Assembly (NCBI RefSeq): GCF_014646195.1
Contig: NZ_BMMZ01000019.1
Location: 1 to 56,310 of the forward strand
Reading direction: 5' to 3'
Source of the DNA: Microlunatus endophyticus
Lineage (GTDB): Bacteria; Actinomycetota; Actinomycetes; Propionibacteriales; Propionibacteriaceae
DNA length: 56,310 nucleotides
The notes below the pieces were generated by a model. That model ran no database searches. It was not told where the DNA came from and saw only the letters and a program-made list of their open reading frames with translations. Of this stretch, positions 42,711-51,349 are shown piece after piece; position 1 is the first letter of the stretch, and the number at the start of each line of letters is the position of its first letter. The position numbers and the translations under genes were made by a program.

Positions 42711-44318
42711 GTGACTCTGTCCAACTCTGTCGTAGCCCAGGCCCAGGTCGACGGGAATGATCCCGAACGGCTGGAGTGGCTTCGTGATCTTGGTTTCGGT
42801 CTGTTCATCCACTGGAGCGTCGACACCCAACTCGGGATGGACATCAGCCACTCCCTGGTCGGTGCCTCCGACGACTACGTGCAGCGCTATTTCGACGTCC
42901 TGCCCGGCCGGTTCGCGCCACGGCGCTTCGATCCGACCGAGTGGGCCGAACTGGCCCGGACCGCGGGGATCCGCTATGTGGTCTTCACCTCCAAGCATCA
43001 CAACGGCTTCTGCATGTTCCATACCGCGACCACCGAATACCAGGTCGCGAACACACCCTTCGAGCGCAACATCACCCGCGAGATGCTGGATGCTTTTCGT
43101 GATCATGGCATCGCTCCGGGGCTGTATTTCTCACCCGATGACTTCCACTGGTTGTGGGAGAACAAGATCCCGATCCAGCGCAACACACCCGAGGTCGCTC
43201 CGGCCAACAATCCGGGCCTGATGGAGTTGGCCAAGGCCCAGGTCACCGAGCTGCTCACCGACCACGGCCAGGTCGACATGATCTTCTTCGACGGCCCGCC
43301 GGAAGGCCTGCGCGAGCACGCCTGGGAGGTCAGCCCGGGCGTGCTGGTGACCAGAGGAGCGATCCCGACGCCGGAGCAGTACGTGCCAGGACTTCCGTAC
43401 GAGGGGGCCTGGGAATCCAACCTGACCATGGGAACCCAGTGGACGTACAAGCCGACCAACGAGTCGTACAAGTCCGGCCGGCAGATCATCGAGACCTTGA
43501 TCGAAACCCGGGCCAAGGGCGGCAACCTGCTGCTCAACATCGGCCCGCGACACGACGGCGCGATCCCGATCGAGCAGGAGCAGTTGCTGCAGGAGATCGG
43601 GTTGTGGATGTTCGTCAACAGCGAGTCGATCTACGACAGCCGGCCGTGGGTGATCACCAACGAGGGGCCACTCTGGTTCACCCGCAACAAGGATTCCGGT
43701 GATCTCTACGTCCATGTCACCGGTGCCGATCGGTGGCGGTGGGGGACCAGACGCGACTTCGTCCTGGCGTCGGTGCGCGCGACGGAGGAGACCAAGATCA
43801 CGGTGCTCGGCCAGAACGGCGCGGTGATGGAGTACCGTCCGGGGGCCGATCCGCGGCCGAGCTTCGAACAGCGGGACGACGGGCTGCACCTGAGCGCGAT
43901 GAACACCCATCGGCTCTACAACGACAAGGCCTGGCCGAATCCCGTCGTGATCAAGCTGACCCATGTCGAACCGGCGCTGGTGCCGCCGCGGATCGAGACC
44001 GTCGACGCGGCCTGGGTGGCGGCCGACGGCGAGGTGGAGGTCGGGGTCGCGGCGACTGAGCTGGGCAGCGTCGAGGGGCTGCGGATCGGTGTCGAGTACC
44101 AGGACATCACCGGCCTCGACACCCTGGAAAGACCCGATGACTGGGATCAGGTGGGCCCCGTGCCGGCCGGCGAACCGGGTGCCCGTGCCGGCGTCCGCCT
44201 CCCGGCTGCAGCAGGCCACACCTATGCCGTACGAGCCGTCGCCGATGCCGGACTTCTGACCCTGCGCGGCGGCGAGATCAAGGTCACCGCGGAGCGTCCG
44301 GTGGACAATCCGGGCTGA
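42711..44318 (+). CDS. Alpha-L-fucosidase (GH29)
   Basis: A 535-residue glycoside hydrolase family 29 enzyme that releases fucose with retention. The N-terminal TIM barrel has WLRDLGFGLFIHWSVDTQLG, YVVFTSKHHNGFCMFH and GIAPGLYFSPDDFHW. The nucleophile Asp is in VDMIFFDGPPEG (about residue 196), and GNLLLNIGPRHDGAIP is the classical GH29 motif. A C-terminal beta domain follows. No signal peptide is seen, so it is cytoplasmic and probably acts on imported oligosaccharides. The GTG at 42711 follows AAGGAG. It stands alone after groEL; no transporter gene is adjacent. Confidence 0.93.
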   Translation: MTLSNSVVAQAQVDGNDPERLEWLRDLGFGLFIHWSVDTQLGMDISHSLVGASDDYVQRYFDVLPGRFAPRRFDPTEWAELARTAGIRYVVFTSKHHNGFCMFHTATTEYQVANTPFERNITREMLDAFRDHGIAPGLYFSPDDFHWLWENKIPIQRNTPEVAPANNPGLMELAKAQVTELLTDHGQVDMIFFDGPPEGLREHAWEVSPGVLVTRGAIPTPEQYVPGLPYEGAWESNLTMGTQWTYKPTNESYKSGRQIIETLIETRAKGGNLLLNIGPRHDGAIPIEQEQLLQEIGLWMFVNSESIYDSRPWVITNEGPLWFTRNKDSGDLYVHVTGADRWRWGTRRDFVLASVRATEETKITVLGQNGAVMEYRPGADPRPSFEQRDDGLHLSAMNTHRLYNDKAWPNPVVIKLTHVEPALVPPRIETVDAAWVAADGEVEVGVAATELGSVEGLRIGVEYQDITGLDTLERPDDWDQVGPVPAGEPGARAGVRLPAAAGHTYAVRAVADAGLLTLRGGEIKVTAERPVDNPG

Positions 44319-44361
44319 TCTGCACAAAACTCTCCCGGGTCCGACCCGAGGGAGGAATGCC

Positions 44362-45564
44362 GTGAACTCCGAACGATCCGCGATGCCCGGAAGGATCCCG
44401 CGCCGCGGTGTCCTGGCGCTGCTGGCGGCCGTACCTGCCGGGATCGTCACGGCCTGCAAGCCGAAGTCCTCGGCGTCCGGCCCGCGGCCGACCTCTGCCG
44501 CCACCTCACCGACACCCTCGCCCACTCCGACGCCGACAGCGCGGCCCAAGCCGGCAGGGGTCACGGTGGCCACGAAAGGACTTTCCGGCAGCCTGGCCGA
44601 TTTCGCCAAGGCCCTGTACGGCGGCCATCAGATCGCGACCTCACCGGCAGTGGCGGCACTGAAGAAGCGCCGGCGCCCGAAGGCATCCCGGATGACGGTA
44701 ACCGGCAGCCGGGGCGAGTGGCACGGGACGCCGGTGGCCATCCTGTCGCAGGGCCATGACCTCACCTTCGCGGTGTACCGGAAGGGCAAGTGGACCGCGG
44801 TCGCCGGCTGGTGGCCCGATCTCGGCGTCGACGGGGTGTCGGCGGGAGACAAGCAGTTCGTGTTGATCATGGGCTCGGACGCCCGGACCTCCGAGGGCCA
44901 GTCGATCACCCGCAGCCGGGCCGACACGCTACAGGTCATCGGTGTCGACGGCTCCGGTTCGGCCGGTGTGGTGGGCGTTCCCCGAGACACCTGGACCGAT
45001 ATCGGCAAGATCAACAGCGCCATGGTGTACGGCGGTCCGTCCAATCAGGTGAAGGCGATCGCCTCGTTGACCGGGTTGCCGATCAAGCACTATGTGCTGA
45101 CCGGCTTCCACGGATTCAGGAGTTTCGTGCACGAGATCGGCGGCGTCACCGTCACCAATCCGCATGCCATGCCCAGCCGCGGTATCCCGAAGGGCAGGAT
45201 TCACCTGGGCAGCAACAAGGCACTGTGGTTCGCCCGGGAACGCCACTCCCTGCCTGACGGCGACTTCGGTCGCTCGGCCGACCAGCAGCGACTGCTGATG
45301 GCCTTCGGCCAGGCGATGAAGAGGCTCGGCCCGACCCGGTTCGGCAAACTCGTCAGCACCGTGAGCAAGGTGACCACGACCGACCTGCCCGCCGAGAACG
45401 CGCTCCAATACGCCGCCTGGGCCTGGTCGATCAAGCCGTCCAAGGTCGGCCGGGTCGTCGCCACCGGTGGATTCGGGACGCGGGACGGTCAATCAGTGGT
45501 GCTGCTGGGATCGCACGCGAAGCGGATCTTCCGTGAGTTCGCTTCCGGCCGACTCCGCACCTGA
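44362..45564 (+). CDS. LytR-CpsA-Psr (LCP)-like Tat lipoprotein
   Basis: A 400-residue exported protein. The N-terminus PRRGVLALLAAVPAGIVTAC carries a twin arginine and a lipobox (VTAC), so it is probably a Tat-exported lipoprotein with the lipidated Cys near residue 31. A Ser/Pro/Thr linker (SPTPSPTPTPTARP) follows. The LCP domain runs from about residue 165: LIMGSDARTSEGQSITRSRADTLQVIGVD, GVPRDTWTDIGKINSAMVYGG and VRFVHEIGG-like FRSFVHEIGGVTV. LCP proteins link teichoic-acid-like or arabinogalactan polymers to peptidoglycan. Most have a membrane helix, so a lipoprotein form is unusual. The GTG follows GGAGG by six bases. Confidence 0.85.
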   Translation: MNSERSAMPGRIPRRGVLALLAAVPAGIVTACKPKSSASGPRPTSAATSPTPSPTPTPTARPKPAGVTVATKGLSGSLADFAKALYGGHQIATSPAVAALKKRRRPKASRMTVTGSRGEWHGTPVAILSQGHDLTFAVYRKGKWTAVAGWWPDLGVDGVSAGDKQFVLIMGSDARTSEGQSITRSRADTLQVIGVDGSGSAGVVGVPRDTWTDIGKINSAMVYGGPSNQVKAIASLTGLPIKHYVLTGFHGFRSFVHEIGGVTVTNPHAMPSRGIPKGRIHLGSNKALWFARERHSLPDGDFGRSADQQRLLMAFGQAMKRLGPTRFGKLVSTVSKVTTTDLPAENALQYAAWAWSIKPSKVGRVVATGGFGTRDGQSVVLLGSHAKRIFREFASGRLRT

Positions 45565-45566
45565 TA

Positions 45567-47033
45567 TCAACTGCGGACGTACTTCTCCAGCCGGAAGGTG
45601 TTGACCGGGACCGAGCCGGCAAGATCACCGGCGATCTCGTACGCCTCGTCCTCACCGAGCTGGTGGGTCGCCACCAGACCGGCAAGGAAACCCGCATCCA
45701 GGCGCCGGGACATGTCGTGCCGGGCCGGGATCGAGCAGTAGGCGCGGGTGTCGTCGATGAAGCCTGAGGTCTTGCCGAAGCCGGCGCTGTCGGTCGCCGC
45801 GGCGCGGAAGCGGCTGATCGCCGCCGGGGTGTCGATGAACCACCACGGGGCGCCGACGTAGACGCTGGGGTAGAAGCCCGCCAGTGGCGCGATCTGCTGG
45901 GAGAAGGACGTCTCGTCGGTGGTGAACAGGACGATCCGGAAGGTGTCGCTGCGTCCGAAGTCGTTGAGCACCTGCCGCAGCCCAGCCGTGAATGTGGCCG
46001 GGCCCGGAAGATCATGTCCGGTGTCCGGCCCGTACGCCGCGAAGGAGGCCTGGTCGTAGTTGCGGACGACGTCGGCGTGCAACTGCATCACCAGGCCGTC
46101 CTCGGCCGACATCGCGGCCAGCTGGTAGAGCAGATTCCGCCGGTACGCGACGACCTCGTCCGGGGCCACCGATCCGCCCAGCGCTGCCCGGTGGATCCGC
46201 TCGGCCTCGGCGTCGGGCAGCGGGATCGCGTAGGCATCCGCCGTGCCCGAGTCGGTCGCGGTCCCGCCGTTCTGCTTGAAGTAGGCGCGCCGGTTGCGCA
46301 ATGCCTCGACCAGTCCGGCATAGCTGCCGGTGTCGATATCGGCGGCCGCCGCCAGTTCCTCCAGGAATCCCTTCCAGCCCGGGACATTCGGGGTCATGTA
46401 GCGGTCGGCGCGGAAGGTCGGCACGGCCGTGCCGGTGAAGTCCGGGTCGGCGGCCAGCAGCTGGTGGGCCGACAGGTCCGAGGCCGGATCGTCGGTCGTG
46501 GCCAGCACCGCGATGTTGAACCGATCGAAGAGCTCCCGCGGACGGAAGTCCGGCCGGGCCAGTTGCTCGCTCAGCTGGTCGTAAAGATCATCGGCAGTCT
46601 CGGCACTCGGCTGGACAGTGAGGCCGAAGACCTCGGACAGCTCGCTCTCGAACCAGTAGCGGACGACGGTGCCGGCGAAGACATGCCAATGGCTGCAGAA
46701 GAGTCGCCAGATCTCACGCGGATCGGCGTCCGGGGTGTTGACGCCGAGTTGATCGAGGCCGACTCCGTAGGCGTGGATCAGCCGGGTTACGTAGTGATCG
46801 GGGGTGATCAACAACTCGGCGGGATTTCCGAAGGGCCGGTTCTCGGCCAGGACGGCCGCGTCCACGTGGCCGTGCGGGGAGTAGATCGGAGCGCCGGACA
46901 CCTGCTGGTAGATCGACCGGGCAAGATCACGAAGACCGGTATCGGCCGGCAGCAGTCGATCGGGATGCGGTGCCAGCGCTCGTACGGGAGGCCGTACCGG
47001 GGTGCTTGCCGGTCGGCCGGTGGTTGTGGTCAT
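45567..47033 (-). CDS. uxaC: Glucuronate (uronate) isomerase
   Basis: UxaC isomerises D-glucuronate to D-fructuronate, or galacturonate to tagaturonate, opening hexuronate catabolism. The 488-residue protein is of usual length, with the N-terminal PIYSPHGHVDAAVLAENRPFGNPAELLITPDHYVTRLIHAYG region carrying the metal-site histidines of the amidohydrolase fold, and the late GKTSGFIDDTRAYCSIPARHD segment. It is the second gene of a two-gene operon: its ATG overlaps the stop of the LacI regulator (ATGA). The later uronate genes (uxaB/uxuB, uxaA/uxuA) are not here. Confidence 0.93.
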   Translation of the reverse strand: MTTTTGRPASTPVRPPVRALAPHPDRLLPADTGLRDLARSIYQQVSGAPIYSPHGHVDAAVLAENRPFGNPAELLITPDHYVTRLIHAYGVGLDQLGVNTPDADPREIWRLFCSHWHVFAGTVVRYWFESELSEVFGLTVQPSAETADDLYDQLSEQLARPDFRPRELFDRFNIAVLATTDDPASDLSAHQLLAADPDFTGTAVPTFRADRYMTPNVPGWKGFLEELAAAADIDTGSYAGLVEALRNRRAYFKQNGGTATDSGTADAYAIPLPDAEAERIHRAALGGSVAPDEVVAYRRNLLYQLAAMSAEDGLVMQLHADVVRNYDQASFAAYGPDTGHDLPGPATFTAGLRQVLNDFGRSDTFRIVLFTTDETSFSQQIAPLAGFYPSVYVGAPWWFIDTPAAISRFRAAATDSAGFGKTSGFIDDTRAYCSIPARHDMSRRLDAGFLAGLVATHQLGEDEAYEIAGDLAGSVPVNTFRLEKYVRS

Positions 47034-48133
47034 TGCTGTCCTTCCTCGGACGCTCGGAGGGGCGGATCTTCTTGTACGGCAGGGATATCGTTCCTGGCGG
47101 GGCCGGTGGTCGATCGCACCGTCAGGTGCGTGGGCAGCAGCACCCGACGTTCGCCGCCGCGGGGGCTGACCTGTCCCGGGGTCATCGGATTCAGCAGGCC
47201 GAGCATCATGGTGGTCGCCGCACGACCGGCCTGTTCGATCGGTGCGGTCATCGTCGTCAGCGGTGGGTTGCAGAAGTCCGCGCCGAAGATGTCGTCGCAG
47301 CCGACGATGCTGACATCGTCCGGAACGGACAGCCCGCGCTCAGCCATCCGGCGCAACATCCCGATCGCCAGCAGGTCGTTGTAGGCGATGGCGGCGGTCG
47401 CATTGGTGTTGATCACGGCATCCGCTGCGCCGGCACCCGACGTGGTCTTCGGCGCGAACGGGCCGATCCGTACGGCTTCGATCTTCACCCCGCCCGGACG
47501 CTGCCGGGAGCGGATCGCCTCGTTGAGTGCCCGCCAGCGCCAGCGGTTGGAGAAAGAGTTCGGCGGCCCGGAGACGTAACAGATCCGCCGGTGACCGAGT
47601 GACACCAGATGATCGAGTGCCTGGTTGATCGCGGCGGGCACGTCCAGCAGCACGCTCGGGACGCCGTGAACGTTGCGGTTCACGGTGACCAGCGGATGCA
47701 GCCGCGAGGCGGCGACGATCTGCTCGTCGGTCAACCGGGACGCGGTGAGGATCACGCCGTCGCAGGTCTTGCGGAGTCGTTCCAGGGATTCCGACTCCTG
47801 GCCGGCCGATTCCTCGGTGTCCAGCAGCACCTGGCTGTAGCCGGCGGCCTTCAGCTGGTGCTGGGTGCCGCGGATCAGGTCGAAGTAGAACGGGTTGGTG
47901 ATGTCGGGGACCAGCAGGGCGACCGTACGCGTCCGGCCGGAGGACAGGGCGCGGGCCTGGCTGCTCGGCACGTAGTTGAGCTCCGCGGCGATCCGCTGCA
48001 CCCGCTCCCTGGTTGTGGCGTTGACCCGGCCGGGATTGTTCAGCGCGCGGGAGACTGTCGAGGCGGCCACGCCGGCCTGGGCTGCGACATCGTGAATGGT
48101 TACCGAGCGCTCGGCGGGCTCGCGGGTCTGCAT
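47030..48133 (-). CDS. LacI-family transcriptional regulator
   Basis: A 367-residue regulator. The N-terminal LacI helix-turn-helix is VTIHDVAAQAGVAASTVSRALNNPGRVNATTRERV (about residues 10-44). The periplasmic-binding-protein-like sensing domain follows (TVALLVPDITNPFYFDLIRG, SLGHRRICYVSGP, GLSVPDDVSIVGCDDIFGADF). The ATG at 48133 gives MQTREPAERSVTIHD. It is coupled to uxaC downstream and so probably responds to a hexuronate or its product. A 12-bp palindrome lies 32 bp upstream of the start as its likely operator. Confidence 0.93.
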   Translation of the reverse strand: MQTREPAERSVTIHDVAAQAGVAASTVSRALNNPGRVNATTRERVQRIAAELNYVPSSQARALSSGRTRTVALLVPDITNPFYFDLIRGTQHQLKAAGYSQVLLDTEESAGQESESLERLRKTCDGVILTASRLTDEQIVAASRLHPLVTVNRNVHGVPSVLLDVPAAINQALDHLVSLGHRRICYVSGPPNSFSNRWRWRALNEAIRSRQRPGGVKIEAVRIGPFAPKTTSGAGAADAVINTNATAAIAYNDLLAIGMLRRMAERGLSVPDDVSIVGCDDIFGADFCNPPLTTMTAPIEQAGRAATTMMLGLLNPMTPGQVSPRGGERRVLLPTHLTVRSTTGPARNDIPAVQEDPPLRASEEGQQ

Positions 48134-48164
48134 TGACGTCACGGGTCCCAACCCAAGCACATTC

Positions 48165-48176
48165 CAGCTCGAGCTG
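48165..48176. promoter_or_regulatory. Palindrome, candidate LacI operator
   Basis: CAGCTCGAGCTG is a perfect 12-bp palindrome with the central CG pair typical of LacI-family operators. It lies upstream of the LacI-uxaC operon, in the region shared with divergent guaB2. Confidence 0.5.
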
Positions 48177-48311
48177 ACAAACGGTTGCCGTCTCTTTGCC
48201 GTCCCCGGTGCCGTGCGACGAACCGGGCTGGGGCCGGCGAAGGAGGAAATCCGGGGTCGCGTGGTTACCATAGGTACCACCGCCACCCTTGCTCGTCGGA
48301 AGGTATTTCCT

Positions 48312-49838
48312 GTGGTCCAGGATCCCGATCTCTCGCCAGCCGGCGTACCCGGTCCGTTCGAAACGCTCGGTCTCACTTTCGATGACGTTCTGCTGCAACC
48401 GGCGGAGTCGGATGTCATCCCGTCCCAGGTGGACACCCGCGCACAGGTCTCCAAGAACATCTCGATCAAGATCCCGTTGCTGTCCTCTCCGATGGACACC
48501 GTGACCGAGGCCCGGATGGCGATCGCGATCGCCCGCGAGGGCGGCCTCGGGGTGCTGCACCGCAACCTGTCGATCGAGGAACAGGCCCGCCAGGTGGACC
48601 AGGTCAAGCGGTCCGAGGCCGGGATGATCGACGAGCCGATCACCATCTCGCCTGGGGCGACGCTGCGTGAGGCCGACGAGTTGTGCGCGCACTTCCGAAT
48701 CTCGGGCATCCCGGTCGTCGACGAGGACCAGAAGCTGCTGGGCATCGTCACCAACCGCGACATGCGTTTCGAGGCCAACCCCGGGCGCAAGGTCGGCGAG
48801 GTGATGACCAAGATGCCGCTGGTCACCGGCCACGTCGGGATCAGCAAGGACGACGCCCTGAAACTCCTTGCCCAGAACAAGATCGAGAAGCTGCCGCTGG
48901 TCGATGATCAAGGCAAGCTGCGCGGTCTGATCACCTTGAAGGACTTCGTGAAGTCCGACCAGTACCCGGACGCCAGCAAAGATGATCAAGGTCGGCTCCG
49001 GGTCGCTGCGGCGGTCGGCTTCTTCGGCGACGCCTGGGAGCGGGCGATGGCGCTGGTCGAGGAGGGCGTCGACATGCTGATCGTCGACACCGCTCACGGC
49101 CACTCGCAGGGCGTGCACGACATGGTGCGCAAGCTCAAGACCGAACCGATGGCCGATCATGTCGACATCGTCGGCGGCAACGTCGCGACCTATGCGGGCG
49201 CCAAGGCGCTCGTCGATGCCGGTGTGGACGGCATCAAGGTCGGCGTCGGGCCGGGCTCGATCTGCACCACCCGGGTGGTCGCCGGTATCGGCGTCCCGCA
49301 GGTGACGGCGATCTACAACGCCTCGCGCGCGGCCAAGCCCGCGGGCGTGCCGGTGATCGGCGACGGCGGTCTGCAGTATTCCGGTGACATCGCCAAGGCG
49401 CTGGTCGCCGGTGCCGACACGGTGATGCTCGGCTCGCTGCTGGCCGGCTGCGACGAGAGCCCGGGCGATCTGGTCTTCATCAACGGCAAGCAGTACAAGT
49501 CCTACCGGGGCATGGGGTCGCTGGCTGCGATGGCCGGCCGTGGTAAGCGGCCCTCGTACTCCAAGGACCGCTACTTCCAGAGCGATGTCACCAGTGAGGA
49601 CAAGATCATCGCCGAGGGCATCGAGGGTCAGGTGCCCTATCGCGGTCCGGTCGGCGCGGTCGCCTATCAGTTGATCGGTGGCCTGCGGCAGTCGATGTTC
49701 TACACCGGCGCCACCACCATCCCCGAGCTGCAGGAGCGCGGCCGATTCGTCCGGATCACCTCCGCCGGGCTGCGGGAATCCCATCCGCACGACATCCAGA
49801 TGACGGCCGAGGCGCCCAACTACTACTCTCCGAAGTGA
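48312..49838 (+). CDS. guaB: IMP dehydrogenase (GuaB2)
   Basis: IMPDH oxidises IMP to XMP, the controlling step of guanine nucleotide synthesis. The catalytic-Cys loop GVGPGSICTTRVVAGIGVPQ is intact, as are the N-terminal GLTFDDVLLQPAESDVIPS and MDTVTEARMAIAIAREGGLGVLHRN. Two CBS domains lie at about residues 105-220 (SGIPVVDEDQKLLGIVTNRD, KLPLVDDQGKLRGLIT). The flap GKRPSYSKDRYFQ follows. The GTG at 48312 is preceded by GGAAGG. It is followed by its paralogue guaB3, 29 bp downstream. Confidence 0.97.
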   Translation: MVQDPDLSPAGVPGPFETLGLTFDDVLLQPAESDVIPSQVDTRAQVSKNISIKIPLLSSPMDTVTEARMAIAIAREGGLGVLHRNLSIEEQARQVDQVKRSEAGMIDEPITISPGATLREADELCAHFRISGIPVVDEDQKLLGIVTNRDMRFEANPGRKVGEVMTKMPLVTGHVGISKDDALKLLAQNKIEKLPLVDDQGKLRGLITLKDFVKSDQYPDASKDDQGRLRVAAAVGFFGDAWERAMALVEEGVDMLIVDTAHGHSQGVHDMVRKLKTEPMADHVDIVGGNVATYAGAKALVDAGVDGIKVGVGPGSICTTRVVAGIGVPQVTAIYNASRAAKPAGVPVIGDGGLQYSGDIAKALVAGADTVMLGSLLAGCDESPGDLVFINGKQYKSYRGMGSLAAMAGRGKRPSYSKDRYFQSDVTSEDKIIAEGIEGQVPYRGPVGAVAYQLIGGLRQSMFYTGATTIPELQERGRFVRITSAGLRESHPHDIQMTAEAPNYYSPK

Positions 49839-49867
49839 CATTCGTCCCCGGAGATTCGAAGGCAGGC

Positions 49868-50971
49868 ATGTACGAGATCGGTCGCAACAAGCGCGCCCAA
49901 CAGGGCTTCGCGTTCGATGACATCGCGATCGTCCCGTCGCGACGCACCCGTGGACAGGAAGAGGTCAACCTCGCCTGGCGGATCGACGCGCTGACCTTCG
50001 ACTTCCCGATCATCGCGGCGCCGATGGACTCGGTGATGTCGCCGGCGACGGCGATCGCGATGGGTCAGCTCGGCGGTCTGGGGGTGCTCAACCTCGAGGG
50101 ACTGTGGACCCGCTACGAGGACCCCGAGCCGTTGCTGGCCGAGATCGCCTCGATCGCCGATTCCAAACAGGCCACCCACCGGCTCCAGGAGCTCTATGCC
50201 CGGCCGATCGATCCCGGCCTGATCGCCAAACGGATCAGCGAGATCCGGGCCGCCGGGGTGCCGGCAGCGGGGGCGTTGTCACCGCAGAACACCAGCGAAT
50301 ACGCCAAGGCGGTAGTGGACTCCGGGGTCGACTTCTTCGTCATCCGCGGTACGACCGTGTCGGCCGAGCACGTGTCCTCGGCAGCCGAACCGCTCAACCT
50401 CAAGCAGTTCATCTACGACCTTGACGTGCCGGTGATCGTCGGTGGCTGCGCCACCTATCAGGCCGCCCTGCACCTGATGCGCACCGGTGCCGCCGGCGTG
50501 CTGGTCGGCTTCGGCGGGGGAGCAGCCCACACCACCCGCGACGTGCTCGGAATCTCCGTCCCGATGGCGTCCGCGGTCTCCGACGTGGCGGCCGCACGCC
50601 GGGACTATCTGGACGAATCCGGCGGCCGCTACGTGCACGTGATCGCCGACGGTTCGGTCGGCCGGTCGGGTGACATCGCCAAGGCGATCGCCTGCGGCGC
50701 TGATGCCGTGATGGTCGGCTCGCCGCTGGCCCGGGCCACCGAGGCGCCCGGACACGGCTATCACTGGGGTGCCGAGGCCTGGCACGAATCGCTGCCGCGG
50801 GGTGAGCGGGTCGAGGTCGGCTCGGTCGGTTCCCTGGAACAGATCCTGCACGGTCCCTCGACCGTGTCCGACGGGACCATGAATCTGGTCGGAGCGCTCC
50901 GCCGGTCGATGGCCACCACCGGCTACACCGAGGTCAAGGAGTTCCAGCGGGTCGAGGTCATCGTCGGCTGA
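49868..50971 (+). CDS. guaB3: GuaB3-family IMP dehydrogenase-like protein
   Basis: A 367-residue IMPDH paralogue without CBS domains, the GuaB3 group (YEIGRNKRAQQGFAFDDIAIVPSRRT start), adjacent to guaB2 as in most actinobacteria. The barrel is recognisable (FPIIAAPMDSVMSP, GGLGVLNLEG, VIADGSVGRSGDIAKAIACGADAVMVGSPLA). At the place of the IMPDH loop GPGSICTTR it reads GGGAAHTTRDVLGI, so the catalytic Cys is absent. Reported GuaB3 functions vary, so it may be regulatory or have another activity. The ATG at 49868 is used; earlier in-frame codons would overlap the guaB2 stop. Confidence 0.9.
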   Translation: MYEIGRNKRAQQGFAFDDIAIVPSRRTRGQEEVNLAWRIDALTFDFPIIAAPMDSVMSPATAIAMGQLGGLGVLNLEGLWTRYEDPEPLLAEIASIADSKQATHRLQELYARPIDPGLIAKRISEIRAAGVPAAGALSPQNTSEYAKAVVDSGVDFFVIRGTTVSAEHVSSAAEPLNLKQFIYDLDVPVIVGGCATYQAALHLMRTGAAGVLVGFGGGAAHTTRDVLGISVPMASAVSDVAAARRDYLDESGGRYVHVIADGSVGRSGDIAKAIACGADAVMVGSPLARATEAPGHGYHWGAEAWHESLPRGERVEVGSVGSLEQILHGPSTVSDGTMNLVGALRRSMATTGYTEVKEFQRVEVIVG

Positions 50972-50992
50972 GACGTTCCCGCGGGAACGTCT
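50971..50992. terminator. 22-bp perfect palindrome after guaB3
   Basis: Begins AGACGTTCCC, and the second half is its exact reverse complement. It starts at the last base of the guaB3 stop. As RNA it could form a hairpin with a shortened stem; as DNA it could be an operator site for the hip genes downstream. Confidence 0.55.
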
Positions 50993-51008
50993 TGTGACGT
51001 TGATAATG

Positions 51009-51057
51009 TAGTCAAACCGTTTGACTACTGTTTTGTAGTCAGCTAACTTGACTACAG
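51009..51057 (+). promoter_or_regulatory. hipBA promoter framed by two GTAGTCA palindromes
   Basis: -35 TTGACT (51022-51027) and -10 TAACTT (51045-51050), 17 bp apart. Palindrome 1 (51009-51029) is GTAGTCAAA-CCG-TTTGACTAC and covers the -35. Palindrome 2 (51035-51057) is TGTAGTCA, seven bases, TGACTACA and covers the -10. A further half-site GTAGTC lies at 51062. This fits HipB autorepression. Confidence 0.75.
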
Positions 51058-51085
51058 AAACGTAGTCGAGCTGGAGGCTTGTGGC

Positions 51086-51349
51086 GTGTCCGACGACGAT
51101 TCATACACGGGGACCGTGACCAGCGCGGAATCGCTCGGTCGGATTCTGCAGCAGGCGCGGATGCTCGCCGGCCTCAGCCAGCGAGATCTCGCCCAGCGCA
51201 TCGGCGCCAGTCAGCGCTACATCTGGGAGATCGAGTCCGGGAAACCGTCGATCTTCACCGAACGACTCTTCAGCTACATGCGAGAGACCGGCATGACCCT
51301 CACGGCAACGATCGCGCCGCCCGACGAGATGCGACGCGCAGATGGGTGA
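51086..51349 (+). CDS. HipB-like antitoxin (XRE helix-turn-helix)
   Basis: An 87-residue XRE-type DNA-binding protein (LGRILQQARMLAGLSQRDLAQRIGASQRYIWEIESGKPSIF, residues about 18-58), with a short C-terminal strand MTLTATIAPPDE as in HipB antitoxins. The GTG at 51086 follows GGAGG by eight bases. Its end overlaps the start of the HipA gene by eight bases, the standard antitoxin-toxin order. It would bind the paired palindromes in its promoter and neutralise HipA. Confidence 0.92.
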   Translation: MSDDDSYTGTVTSAESLGRILQQARMLAGLSQRDLAQRIGASQRYIWEIESGKPSIFTERLFSYMRETGMTLTATIAPPDEMRRADG

